NCBI RefSeq assembly: GCF_001039355.2 | Contig: NW_019775602.1 | Span: 133,130 to 197,129 of the forward strand | DNA: 64,000 bases | Source of the DNA: Lingula anatina | Taxonomy: Eukaryota > Brachiopoda > Lingulata > Lingulida > Lingulidae | Direction: 5' to 3' | Part shown: positions 38,680 through 52,400 of the stretch, piece by piece | Position numbering within the stretch: the first letter of the stretch is position 1 | Layout of the letters: each line of letters starts with the position of its first letter | Translations under genes and position numbers: made by a program | Notes under the pieces: generated by a model | What the model saw: only the letters and a program-made list of their open reading frames with translations | The model's database searches: none | Told to the model about the DNA's origin: nothing

Positions 38680-40458
38680 TGAAATGCCTTCGTAATGGAA
38701 CACGATGTTTATTTTTTGTGTATGAAAAAGATAATTTCGATTATCTATTTGGAATGGAGGATGCGATTACGATAAAATAAATAGGGCAAATGAATATAAA
38801 TTATTAAACGCAAAAAGACTTGACTTGCCTTTATTGCACTGTGATTCATCAATTATGTGTAATTATAGTATTTTAAAATCAGATTTATTTTGCAGCTCAC
38901 TGCTGACAAATCCAATTTCCAACGTCCGTATCGCAAGCAACATTCGCCATTGCCTCACATTAGGATGTTCATTTATAATATGTCAATGTTTAACATCATT
39001 GTTTTTGCCACATGCAGCGACGTTTACGCCATAACGTAGGCTTGTTTTCACAATCTTATGATTTATTGATATGTAAAATAAAGAATGCCCCTGAACTTAC
39101 TTGACATTCGGAGTTTCTTCTTCTCATTAATGTCGCGGAGCACCGTAACAAAACGTGAGTTTACCAAACTGCACCATGGCGTCTGGAGGTCCGAATTTGA
39201 TTTTTTTACACAAAACTCTTTTTACGTCTGGTTCGTCAGAGGTGACGTGTATTTACATGTATACATGACGGTCATGTCTTGAACACGGACAACTGAAGAA
39301 CGGTTAAAGCATGCGCACTGATAAAGTACCGAGGCAATGTACTAGTAAGTTTTTTCTATCCCACTTCTCGGCCATTTTAAAACTTGTTACATTTCATATC
39401 TTTTTTCGTTTGACTTATTTTCTTCACCCTCTGATTAACAAGTTATATACATTTGACTAATGAAAGTGTACAACTCAAGAATAAAGCAATCTAAAGTAAT
39501 TTTATTCATTCAGAGGAACAGAACACGACTGAAGATACATGTGTCTAATAGGCCTATATTTCACTTAAAGTGACTGGGGCGATTTTTACAAAGATTTTCT
39601 CAAAAAAGTCCACATTCTTGAAAACGACGATTTTTAATTATATTACATTTCAAAATGTACGCAGACCTGTACGATAATACATGTAGAATGGAATACTCAT
39701 GTTTCTAATAATAATGTTCAAAACACCTTATTACACATAGCAAAATTATCTTACAAACTAGAATTTATAAAGAACAAAACATATACATATTTAAGCTATA
39801 AGAAATAATTATATTATAAGTGAACATTATCAAACACAAACCGAAAAACTTTCATACTGTCAGCTTAATTACGGCCAACCGGGACGTAGTCCTTCATCAG
39901 CCTGTGTGACCAGACATTGACACTCATTGACCACTAGGTGGTATAGCGGCTAGGACCATCTTATACATGTCAGGTAGAACGATCCCCCGTTCCTATTCAT
40001 GGGTGGCAGGTGACGGCTGATGTTGATAGCCTCTCGTATCTTACGCGGGATGTCAGATGGCTCGGATTCAAGGATATTGGTTTAATTCCAGTCAGTACTG
40101 TCTCTGGTGTCTGTTACATGTCCACCTAATAGTATGAACGTTTTTCGGCTTTTGTTTGATATTTTCATTTATGGTCAAACTACCAAGCTAACGAACATTT
40201 TTGCTCATTTACGAGATAATTATATAATGATTCAAATGTTTGGAACACAATTAACATTCAAATAAAGGAAAACAAAAGAGACGAGGAAAACTAGCCATTT
40301 TTACAACCCTGTACCCTATATATTATGGTAAAAGACGTCTACTGTTTTATGTTTCTCTCGCTTCGTACCGTAACTTTTCATGAACATTGCCACTCTCCCC
40401 TTAGCGACAACCTGTGTAAGCCAGTACCTTTGACTACCAAAGTGAAACGTACAGTTCG
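38680..40458. other. 3' flank of P450 copy A and upstream spacer
   Basis: From about 39430 the sequence is colinear with 56950 and 57330 onward, the 3' flank of copy B. This marks the downstream limit of the tandem duplication. The P450 3' UTR presumably lies here. 38680-39430 shows no recognised feature. Confidence 0.55.
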
Positions 40459-43400
40459 TCAGCGCTTTTCCTGCAGAACACTGTCTAGACACTTCTTGGT
40501 GTGAGTGTGATACCAAGAGGTTTGTCTGGTTTCCCAAATGTAGTATACGTGATTCCAATGTCCTCCGAGCCCGTGTGTTGTATCGTGAAATTTTTGGACA
40601 AGCTGAAGATAGAAATAGAATGAAATGGTGGAATAAAAAGGTAAACTATCCGCGTTTGAAAATGTCCCCAAAACATGAATTCTATCTCTACATTTCCTGC
40701 TTGAATCGTAGCAATAACTTAGCAATTAGAAACGGATTCAGGTACAGAGGCTGGTCGATGATTCGCGAATAGGAGAAAATTCAATTTGGCGGGAAAATCT
40801 GGAAAGGATTCCTATAAGGTAAACATGATTTCCTATGCGCAAACTAGGGCTTGTTGAAGAAAAATACCATATCAAATAAATACCTAATGAATTACATCCA
40901 CATATCTAAATAAGATCAAGTGAATTACGTTGTTTTCTTGTCCAAATATGAAGGAGAGTGTGTAGCAGAAAATGTGCTTGTATGTATAGCAGAAAAAGAG
41001 TATGTGAGAGAGAGGGAGAGAGAGAGGGAGGAGGGAAAAAGAGAGAAGAGAGAGACTGAGAGATTGGGGTTAATACCTTGCTGATAGCAATGTACATCTG
41101 CTGTTCTGCGAACCGTTTCCCTATACACATTCTGGGGCCGTGGCCGAAGGGCAGCATGAGGAAAGGGTGTGGCTGCACGTTATCCTCCTTCATCCAGCGT
41201 TCAGGAGAGTAGGTGTGAGGGTTAGAGAAATACTCGGACTGTAAGCACGGGATGTTGTTACAGTTTATCACACAGGTCTGAAAGAAAAAAGGTCACGTGA
41301 CTGAGCATGAAATATCACCCATACTTTACATATAGATTAACAAACGCCACCTCCTTACAATAGACAGGCAAATTGTTATAATTACGAATTTACTTTTACG
41401 TTTAAACTCGACTTTTTAAAGATGAGAATGTGATTACCCAATAGGAGAATTTTAAATAAATTTGTGGCGGTTTAAGTAAGTGTTAAGACTTCTCCTGTCT
41501 TAGGAGAACGTGCACGGTTAATTTAGCTTCTAGTCTAATTTGAGATCAGACCACGCTTGCATCAATATGATGTGACAATAAATATCTACAAACCCCTTTT
41601 GGTACTAGGAAACCTCCCAGAACAGCGTCTTCGGCCAGGGCTCTCGAAGTCCCTGCCGCTGTGGGGAAGATTAATCTGAAAACAAGACAAATACCAATGC
41701 CAAAATATTCTGCAACAAAAATGTTATTTCAAGAAGATATGAATTGGCAGTTACAGCTACATTCAAACACTAAACGGTGATAAAAAACTCTTAACTTACA
41801 CACGATAAAAAATTTTTATGTCCTTTTAAAATATTAAAGTTGTCACTATGGACTTAAAAGGGATTTCTCCTGGACAGGGCTATATCGCACACTGCAGAAA
41901 AGATAATGTATTTTATATAAATGAAACTAGTTCTGAGAAAGTGGTGGTGATTGACAAGTGTTATACCACCTAACTACATGTATACTCCCCCCCCCATCAA
42001 AAAAAAAAAAAAAAAGTGCAGATAAAGGTAGATCTCTTTAGGCGTGTCATTGCATACCTCATAGACTCCTTCAAACACGCTTTCATATAAGGCAGACGAT
42101 TGAGGTGTTCGGGGGTCATGTGACCATCTCTCGGCAACACTCGGGTCACTTCGGCCCTCAATTTGTCTTGTTTGTCTGGGTTGCAGGCCAAATTGTACAT
42201 TAAAAAGGCCAGGGTGTTAGAGGTCTGAAACAGAAAACGACAGATTTGATATGATTTGAAATAATTTATTGAGTACAAAATTATAAATATCATGTTTAAA
42301 GCAATCAGTCTGTCTTTATAATCCATTTGGTTACCAAGAATATGTCTTGTGGCAGATCGCTGCACCCTTTCTAGTTTTATCAAATTTTCTTTTGTGATGT
42401 GATTACAAGATACAGAAATTAACTCCAGCTTTGACCGTACTAAAGAATCAAAAAGAGGCCGCATTAATCTCGGGTTCCTATTTCTGTCAAATACTCGCAT
42501 AATAGCTGCCCATGTCTAGTTTACACACTTAACAATGTTCTTTATATGTAAATTAAAGGTCAGCTCGCTACTAACGGTTACTCCTAAATCCCTTACTTCA
42601 TGTACCTTTGTCAACACGTCCAGAGATGTTATAATAAAATACAGTTGGATTGACCTTCCGTGTGACACTTAGCAGCATACATTTTTTAGCATTCAGTTTC
42701 ATTCCCCACGTATTACACCACTCTACTACTTTCTCAAGATCCTCCTGGAGGGCCAAACAATCAGCCAAAGAACTAATTAATATATGCATTTTTGAGTCAT
42801 CAGCAAAAAGAGACATAGTTGTTAACCGGTCAAAAACCTCAGGTAAGTCACTGATATAAAGTAAAAACATCAGTGGCCCCAAGATTGATCCTTGTGGAAC
42901 TCCAGAAGTTACATCACTAGTATATGAGATTTCACTATTTAAGAATACTCTTTGCTGCCTTACGGTTAAATAAACGCTAAACCAGTTTAATAATCTACCA
43001 TTTATATCAAAACTACACAGGCACAGCATCAAACGCCTTGCTAAAATCTAGATAAATGACATCATCTGCTCAACTCTATCCAAATTTCCCCCTATTGAAT
43101 GTGATGCTTGTATTAGTTGGGTGCTAGTTGAACGCTGTGCCCTAAAAAACCATCATGAGCCTCATTAATTTTAGGTAGGATTATTTGGTCAGTTTAGTGT
43201 GGGTCAACCTCTCCATAACCTTGGAAATAGTACATAACAAAGATACTGGCCTGTAGTTTTCTACCTTACCCTCGTTACCCTTTTTATTCGCCAACTTCCA
43301 AATAATAGGCAGATCACCACACAACATACTACAATAAAATAAAAACGCACAAGAGTCACTTAACGATGCGGCACATTCCTTCAATAGTTTTGGCGGAATT

Positions 43401-46400
43401 CCATTCTTTACATCAAGACCTAGGCTTCGTAACTCAAATTCGGACAGCGATATCATCTTTCATTTCGAGGCTACCATATGGGGCAAGTAAATGCCAAGTT
43501 ATGGAATAGAAACGCTTGGGCTTGATCGCAATTTGCGTTGCTTTTGAGTTACGGAGCCTTTAAATACAATTTAACACCTCTTCGGTTGTAAATTCAAAAC
43601 AATCTAATGAAAGTTCGACCACAATGCCAATATCTGGCAAAACTATATTATCATTAGAAAAGACGACAGTAAATTAATCATTGAACAAGTTGGCTTTATC
43701 ACTGCAATCAACTCCCTTCACAACATTGTAACTTATAGATTTGGGTATCCTATCAGCATTTACTTTATTGTGTTAAAACGACCAAAAGCGCTTCGGTTTG
43801 GACCTTGACACCCTACCTATTGTTTCGACTATGCTTTCACTAGTTTGCCTGATTGGGTCTTAAAGTGCAATTTAAGACCAAAACTGGACTGACGCTATCT
43901 TAAAGATTAAGTAAGAAGCATTAATTTGATCTTAAGACTAAAAAGGAACTAAAACTGCAGTGAGTAAGACTATAATTTGTCTGCCTTCAAATGAAGTGGT
44001 AAAGCAATTATCTCCCCTCATGCGTCTAAACTTGGACTGACTTTCCAGCTAGCCAGGTGAAGATGGCAATCAAGAAGAGGACCATTGTGTGAGTAGCAAA
44101 GGGTGCGTGGTCTCTTGTCAAGTAAGTGCCATTTACCTAATTGCTAAAGGGTGGTTTAGATACCATCTCAGATCATTTTTAAAGCAAGGAAATACTTCGT
44201 TGTAGAAGTACTAGTGCAGCATACTTTTTAATGTTGTGACATCGGAGTTTAGAAATATAGCTTCAGATTTGACCAAATCAGGCCCACTATTGTTTGTAAC
44301 TAGTACGGGACTTTCCTCAACCTATTTCTCAAACCTCTATACCTATTTCAAGATGTAACTCTACCATCACTTCTAGCTTTACGCAACGCTGACTTCACCC
44401 TATTTAACAAATGCTTTAGCTCTCCCATAACCCTCCAAGGCCTACTTGAAACCTTTAACATGCGCTTAGGTACAAAGCAATCTATTCCCGTATTTTACCA
44501 CAAACAGCCAATCATTCCACACATGTTCAACATTATTGTTGGCATTACGTGCACTAAAATGAAAACCATAACCAAGCCTATCACAAAGGAATTCCTCAAT
44601 CCTTGTACGTACGTAGATCTACATGCTTCCAACCTAAAATTGACCTTGACCTCTGATTCACGTACCCTACTCGCATTCATTTCAAACGTAAACACTACTG
44701 GATAATGATCCGAGCAAAAACCGTCAGGCCAGACCTATTAAATCATAGATTTGCTCATGTCTAGTTGACAAAACTAGATCGAGGGTATTCTCTGCCCTAT
44801 GCGTACATGCAGGCTCATGTTCCATCTGCGTCAAAGTAAAATCAGACAATATATCACAGAACTCCTGTGCTCAGCGGCGCACCCGGCAGCCCATAACAAC
44901 AGCGGTCTACCGGTACCTTCGACAACAATCTCACCAGCAGCAGTTTTCAATGTGTTTCTATCAATTAGATTTTGTTTTTTTTCCCGTCACATTAAATTTA
45001 TTATTTATTTTATTTGTTTTCTTCTTGTTGTCTTTTGATCTAAGAGCCTCCCACAACAACCGTCGTATTCAATATCAACTTTCGACTCCACGTGAAACAT
45101 TTAATTTCTCATAGCTGAATGGTCGGGTTAATGCTAAACTCCCCACTCAAAGAAAATATGAAATCATTGAAGGGGAAGAGAGAGGGGGGGGGGGGCAGAA
45201 CAGGTACACGATATGCTATTTTAAGAATTACCGCAAGCATTTCTACAAAAATATAACTTAAAGCACGTCAAACAAACTGACAAAATAACAAGGCAGAAAA
45301 GCTGTCAAATGTACAGACAAAAAGCAGAAAATAACAATGCACAAAATAGGCTACTGTTAATTCTGATGCAATAATACATTGTGTTTAACTGCAGAGCCAA
45401 CATTTGTTATTATACCAGCAAAAGTAACAAGCATAAGGCTTCAGGCCCATGGGAGTTCAAGTTCACACTTTGAATATGCCAAAATGTTAATTCACAAATA
45501 ATTGTATAAATTCAATTAAAAATGATAATCCAATCGAGTAGGTTTTCTTATTTGAGATGTATGTCAATGCTTAGAATCATTTTTGTAAGTTAAAACAATA
45601 ATAAGTGACATTTTTTATTTTCATACCGTTTGTGCTGACAGTGCACAAAGTACATTTTCTTTCAATTTTAATGCAGTATTAAATAATGATTAATGGTATT
45701 ACCACCATTTTTAACCATCTAACAATAAATATCATGGACATTTAGAAAATTTGATCACCACTTGGCTTCAATATGTGAAAAATGAAAATTTCCAAAAGAA
45801 AAAGCTTATTTGCCTGCCTTTCCAATAGAGGCCCGTGTTTCTTCTTTGTATGTTTGAGAATAATAACTAACAAGGCTAACATGGTTTTTCCTTTAATGTT
45901 CATCATTAGCAGCAGCGTTCAAAATAGGGTTTTCATGAAATTGATGCAATATTACATAATGCTTAACAGTATAATAACAATCAATTTTTAATAATAAAAT
46001 ATAGGTATGGTGGATATTCAGAAAATTGTTGAGATGGGAAAATATCAAAACAACAATTTTAAATGTCCAATGTGCTCCATTCTGAGATTCTGAACATACA
46101 CCCCATTTCCATAGATTTTTAGATCGATCTATCCCTGTGGGAAGTCTCACTAGATTACTGTCAGCTTGGCTGGCTTAAGCGTCTGTCCGGCCTACTAAAA
46201 GCTGTAAGGGGTAATTAACTATGGTGCGCGCTCATCTGATTGCAATTTAGCGTGAAACCCCAGGGAGTTAGGTCGATCTAAATTTTAATTCCTAGATCGA
46301 TCTAAATTACTGGAAATACACCCATAGTGAATGATTGAATCTGACAAACCGCAATGATATGAGTTTATTTCTATTTTTAACACTTTTTTACATAAAACCA

Positions 46401-49400
46401 AGTAAATCATTTACTTTCATTTTCTATGATCAACTAAGAAAATTGATGAGATGAGAAATACCAAAAGAACAATTTTAAATGTCCAATTCCTCCATTCTGA
46501 GATTCTGAACATAGTGAATGATTGAATCTGACAAACTGCAATGATATGAGTTTATTTCCATTTTTGACACTTTCTTACACAATACACAATAAGAGGTTTA
46601 CCACCATATTTATATAATCAACTAACAATATTGTAAAGGGATAACAACTCTTTGTCCAGGGACTGACTATGAATTTAGAAATGAATTCATTTACTAATGG
46701 AAAGTATGGGACAATTGCTGTTTACCCCAGGAAAATTAATTTTTTTTGGCCAAAATGAACAGTTGTTATTCCTTTAAGATGCAGAAAATCTCAAAAAAAA
46801 AAAAAAAAAAAAANNNNNNNNNNAAAAAAAAAAAAAAAAAAAAACACTTTTACATATCTAATTACTTTGATAGTGACACTGTAAACATGCATATGAATTG
46901 AATCTGTACAAAAAAGCCTTTCTTCATCAAAAGTGAACCAATCAAGCTAATTTACAAACTTGATCTATATATAAGCCCTATGAATCAGACACAAGTTTTT
47001 AAGCAAAACATTACGTGGCTTTCATGTTATTTGTATAATGGTGGATAAAATATGCTGAAAAAAGCGGGAAAATAGCTTAACTTTATTGAAATTGGTCCGA
47101 TTGAGCTGATTTTTGAACTCGACCTGTATTTTAGTAAGACTGCATGATCACACCTGTGAATTTCAAGGCCAATCGATTTTCCTTGAAATGTGTTATCAGT
47201 GTTGCATATATGCTGAAAAAAGAGAAAAAACTGCATTACTTTTGAAAAAATAGCCCGATCAAGGTGATTTTTGAACTCGACCTGCGTTTTATGAATATTT
47301 ATCAGTTCTGTATCTTTCAAGCCAAAAGGTGAAACGGTTTTCCACTTATCGGTGAAAGTGCACGGCGACGACAGACGCAGGTGAGGGCTATATGCACAGA
47401 CATAGATGTGTCTGTACATAAAAATGTATTTTGGAAATGTTTATCAAGTCACCGATTCAACTCCTGCCATAAAGAGGGTCGTGGCTGAATCCGAGGCGTT
47501 TTCAATGGATTCGCCGTCCTTGACAAGGTCGGTAATAAAATGCTGTGGACTGTCTTCCGTAGCCCTCAACTCGGCATCTTTCGCGAGACTCTTTTCGATA
47601 AGATCCGCAGAAAATCTGAAAGAAATAAAACAAGAATCAAACAAACTGCATGTAGGACAACTGAAGTCATGTCGGTGGATATAACTTTATGGGTGCATGA
47701 TACTTATATTTCACGTTTACTGGCAAACATGCTCAAACAATGGGAAGGGACAAAGCCTACTAATTTGAATTCATTTTATTTAATCTATAAGCCGTACGGC
47801 TCATGAAAGTAATATACCATATAATAAAATATAATAACATACAACATAAAATTATATAAATTAACAAATACCCAAAGGGATCCTTATCTTGATTCGGAGA
47901 TGTTTTTACCTTAATTATTTAACTGAAGTATTGTTCAAAGATAGCCTTTGATAGGTTTAAGGGTGTTTTATTTGATAAATTTCTGCCTAAATATTATACG
48001 AAAGGGGTATATGGGAACATAAAGAAACCCGTCTCCTATATCGTTCACATAACAGAGTTTAAAGATTTTATTTTATTTAGAAATGTTGGAGTGTCTTCCT
48101 CGTTTAATGGCTATTTTGAGAGATAAAACTTTAATTTCTTCTGGGAACTCCCCATTGCTGTGGCATGGGCTTGAGTAGACCATAATGTATTGTAAAATCA
48201 CCAGTTTATATTTTTCTTAAATTAACTTTTAATCTTTCCTCAATCACGGAAAGCACCAAATAATCTAAAATAAAAGAGATCTCCCCCACAACTAATCCCA
48301 TTGAGTGCGTGTAAAAGGTTTTGTCATACCTCTGTACTTACTGTAAAATAAAGGTGTATAGGTCCTCAAACCGGGCATAGAGAGGAGTTGGAAACCACTT
48401 ATACAGCTGTAAAGAGTAAAGGCTATCGGCGAGCAGGGCAAAGAATTCTTCGTTTTTCTGAATAAACATCCGCTCCTTGGCATCGTGTGGCAATTTAGCT
48501 CCAAGCACGTTGAGTCGCATATTAAAACATACATTGCCAATCGCTAAAAAAATAGGCGAATAAAGATATGGTAATTTTACAAAGGGTAAAAAAAGGTAAA
48601 ATAAAATGTTTGTTCTCCAATTTGAACAAGAGCCATTTCTCTAAATTGAAAGAGAGAAATCGCTACCGTAAAGCAATACTATTAGTGACTGCATGCTATA
48701 ATGTTGACTAAAAGTGCATTCAGAGCAGCGGACTAGCAGAAACGCAGATCAAATATGGTGACCCACGTGAAATCTTGTTACCCAATCGCCGATTATATAT
48801 GAATAGATTCCATGCGAGGATTACGCAATTCAAGTGGGTCGGCCATATTTCATCAGCGGATCCGTAAGTCTGCTGTTCTGAATGCGCTCTAAGGACCGCT
48901 TTTCTCTGTTTTTTACGTCTTGTGCATTTTGAATTGTGAATTACCTAAATGGATCCTCGACACTCGACAAGGACAATTAATTAGCTAAACTAAAATGTGA
49001 CAAAATTTTGGGGACAGGTATCGAGTTTTATAAAAATCCAGTAGTATAATTGCATGTTAGAACCCACCAAAATGAGAGCATTCAGTTAAAAAGACCTTAT
49101 ATCTTGCAAAAACATACTAACACTAACGTCGTTATAACATAAAACTGGGGGAACAAACGTTCCTTTATATATTCACTTTTCAGTGCAGTCACAGTTCATT
49201 CCTCATTTCAAAACATGTAGATACGCATTTGCTTCTGCTTATGAAATATTTTGTGTGAAATGAAGCTTACATTCCATGACGTACTGGACCAGCTCCTCCT
49301 GGATGTCAAGCTCTGTCTTTTCCTCGGCCATCCTCCGCAGGTAAGCCACGAACTCATCTGTGACTTGGGACTGCATACTTAGGTAGAGCTGCACGGCTTG

Positions 49401-52400
49401 GGGGCGGAGCATTTTCTTCTGGGTCGTCGTACGTCGGTCATGCCACTGTTTGCCATCTCTTCAAAGAGAAGCTAAAATGTTTTCACTGAACAGAGAGCAT
49501 GCCTACGCCAGGACAAATAAGCTAAATTTTGAAATTGTTTACCTCCAATACTTCGATGTCAGAGTATCTACAGGGAACGAGGCCTTTCAGTTGAATATCC
49601 TCTGTTCAGCAGATATACCTGCCCCCTCCCCCTCAAACCCCAGCTATTTCCAGGTATAGGCCAGGAAGGACGGCACAGGTAAATTAATTATAATCACTAT
49701 TGTAACTCAAAGAGAGTGTATCCTTAGCACTAATAAATGTACATTTTATCCATATGACCCGTGTTGTCTTGAATTTATATGGCTCTTTAACATGAGTACT
49801 GTATAAGCAGACAAAAACTACAATGTTTAAACGCGATCTTGTGTACAAAAATCTCTTATGATGTTATTTTCATCGGTGAATTTTCTGATTTTCAAAGACG
49901 AACAGAATAATTTAACTTGAATCAGAAAGTAAAACTGTTGTTTTATGCACTACAGATAACTTCTGCATATTACATGTAGGTTGGTGTTTCATTTAATTTT
50001 TTTTCATGTTCAAAGAAATAAAAAAATACTGCGCTGTTTAACTTTGAACTAGTATAACAACTCGTTTTTTTGCACTAATATAAGGAGAAAAATACTTTTT
50101 TTACATTTTACATTACTTTTTGGACAATTGTAGTCATAAACCACCGTTTAGATCTTGTATATCATAATCAAATGTTAAACGTTTGTCCGTAAAGAAGGCA
50201 GACTAGCCGAAAGCATGGATATTATACTTTTTAAACAAAATATTTTTAAAGATGTATTTAAAATTTAAATTTAAACAAGAACGAAAACACTGAATTTCAA
50301 AGATGGACAGAAAAAACAGCTACACCTGTATGTGTAGCGTTGAATCGGAAAAATCTCTTAATTTTTTCACTTATAAGTGAAGAATACTTTTCCATTTTCC
50401 ATTGATAAAAACAAGGACGTTTCATTTGATGGAGAACAAATTATCAATTTGAAAAACAAACAGAAAAAAATACTGCAATATTAAGCTCTGCTCTGCAATA
50501 TTAATCAGAAAAATGCTAAGAAAATTTGACTAAAAAGAAAAAAATACTAATTTTTTAAGGACGAAGAGAAGAGTAACAATGTTCAGCTTTGAATAGGAAA
50601 AATGTAGTTACTGGAAAGAGAAAAATAATTTTCCTTTTTTACATTACGAACACTAGCGTGTCATGGAAATGAAGAAAAAAATACTCAGATTTGTAAAGGT
50701 GGACAGGAAATATCAAAATGTCTAGTTTTGAAAAAAAAAAAAAAAAAACACTGTTCAATGTTACTGAAAGAGAAAATATCCAAATCTTTTTAAAGGCAAA
50801 GAGAAGGGTACTCCAATGTTTAACATTAAATCAAAAATATTGCTTAGAAATGGTTTTGGCCACAAAAGTCCCCTCTCTAGACAAATTGTTTACGGACGCC
50901 TGCATTACTGTTTTGCTTGTATAAACCAAGGTGACCAATTAGGAATAAAGGGTTGGGGGATTTAGAGAAACCAAAAGTATTTGATGCGGCGTTTAAGTAC
51001 AAATAAGCCACTAATACAGTTGATTCAAGGGCACATAATATAGATTTGGTATAATACCCGTCTCATATTATAATAATGTCATTCATTTAGTGCCGACCAC
51101 TGTTCATTCAAATACAGTTCATTTCGGCAAAAATGCAAAGTAAAACTACTAAGTGTTTGCGAACCACACACTACATATATCACAATACTCAAGGTATTTG
51201 GTTTGTACACCTCTCTATTTGTGAATTAAAATAGTCTCACCTGACTGTTAGCGGACCCCTGTTTGTATGCTTTTAAATGCCACCTCTTTTTTTATCATCG
51301 TGGTCAAACAAACACCTGCCTTTCACAGCTTGTGTATACACCTGATACGTCAACCAATATAAACATCTTTTTTAACCAAAACAAAACAAGAACGGCTCTG
51401 TCACATTTTCAATAGCTCTGCTCTTTTTTTCAACAACTATGGCAGTTTTTCAATAGCTCTGACAAGTTTTGGTAAGCCATGTCGGGTTTTATTAACTACT
51501 TGGTACCATCAGTTTTGTTGAGAGTGGCCCCTGTCTTCTTGATGTGAATATTGGAGGGCAACTATTTTAATATTCAGCTGTTGATTAAAGAAATAATTAC
51601 TATACTTATAACATAACACAGCTGATGATATTCTTCTTTGAAATAACTTTTAGCTGCTCAATGGATCATCGCCAAAATCTAGCTACTTAAAAACTTTTAA
51701 GTTAGCCCATTCGTGACCTATTCCGAAAATGTAGACACAATCCATCCTTAACGTTTTGAGTTGGGCTGGTGTCATTTAGACAAACAGAGGTAAAATCATA
51801 GTTTCCTTAGCGGAGGTAAGAACAATATCCTAGCGCATTACAAGTATATTCACAGACAGGCTGTGCCTCGCCTTCACTGACACAAAAGTAAAAAAAATGT
51901 ATTCCATTAATGTAGTCTTGAAAATTGACGCAAATTTACAAAAAATAATACGATAAGTGATTTTCAACTAGAACTAAAAATACACAGGAGCACTGCAAAA
52001 CTGCGTTCAATAAAAGTAGAATTTTTCTAGAATGGAATGACATGGGACATGCCAAAATAAAAGAAAAAAAGTCACATTGAAAAGACCGCCGTGGCAAGGC
52101 CAGAAGTTGGTCTATGCCTCTCCTTACCCCATCCCTAAACCAACAGGTTTTCCTGTGCGCTTGTAATAGGCATCCATCAAGGCAAACGAAGTCCCTCGGC
52201 TTGGGTAACGCCCCTCCTTTCTAAACACAGTGGCAATATCTTCAGGGTCGGACACGTAAATCATGTATGTGCTGGGCCCGAGTCTTGTCTTGAAAATTTT
52301 TCCATATTTCTCAAAGTCCTTAGCGAGCTGCAGGTGTAATTTAGATATTTTTTTGTTCCCTGGAAGATGATTTGATTAATTTTCATGTTATACTTAAAAT

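Larger units (their letters stand above)
45289..47419 (+). mobile_element. About 2.1-kb non-coding element (Helentron/HINE-like candidate) in intron 5 of P450 copy A
   Basis: Begins CAAGGCAG(C)AAAGCTGTCAAATG and ends TCTGTACAT, with a 3' subterminal hairpin (CACAGACAT ... ATGTGTCTGT). Copy B lacks it: GACAAAATAAAAAAATATTTGG at about 60683 is the empty site. The body is degenerate repeated units with the AGGCCCATGG box. A GATCGATC foldback MITE (46109-46323) and a TA-flanked MITE (46631-46779) are nested inside, as is the 10-N gap. Short 5' terminus, internal tandem repeats and 3' hairpin fit Helentron-associated elements, but no helicase is present and the terminal signals are not canonical, so the class is tentative. 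Confidence 0.6.
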
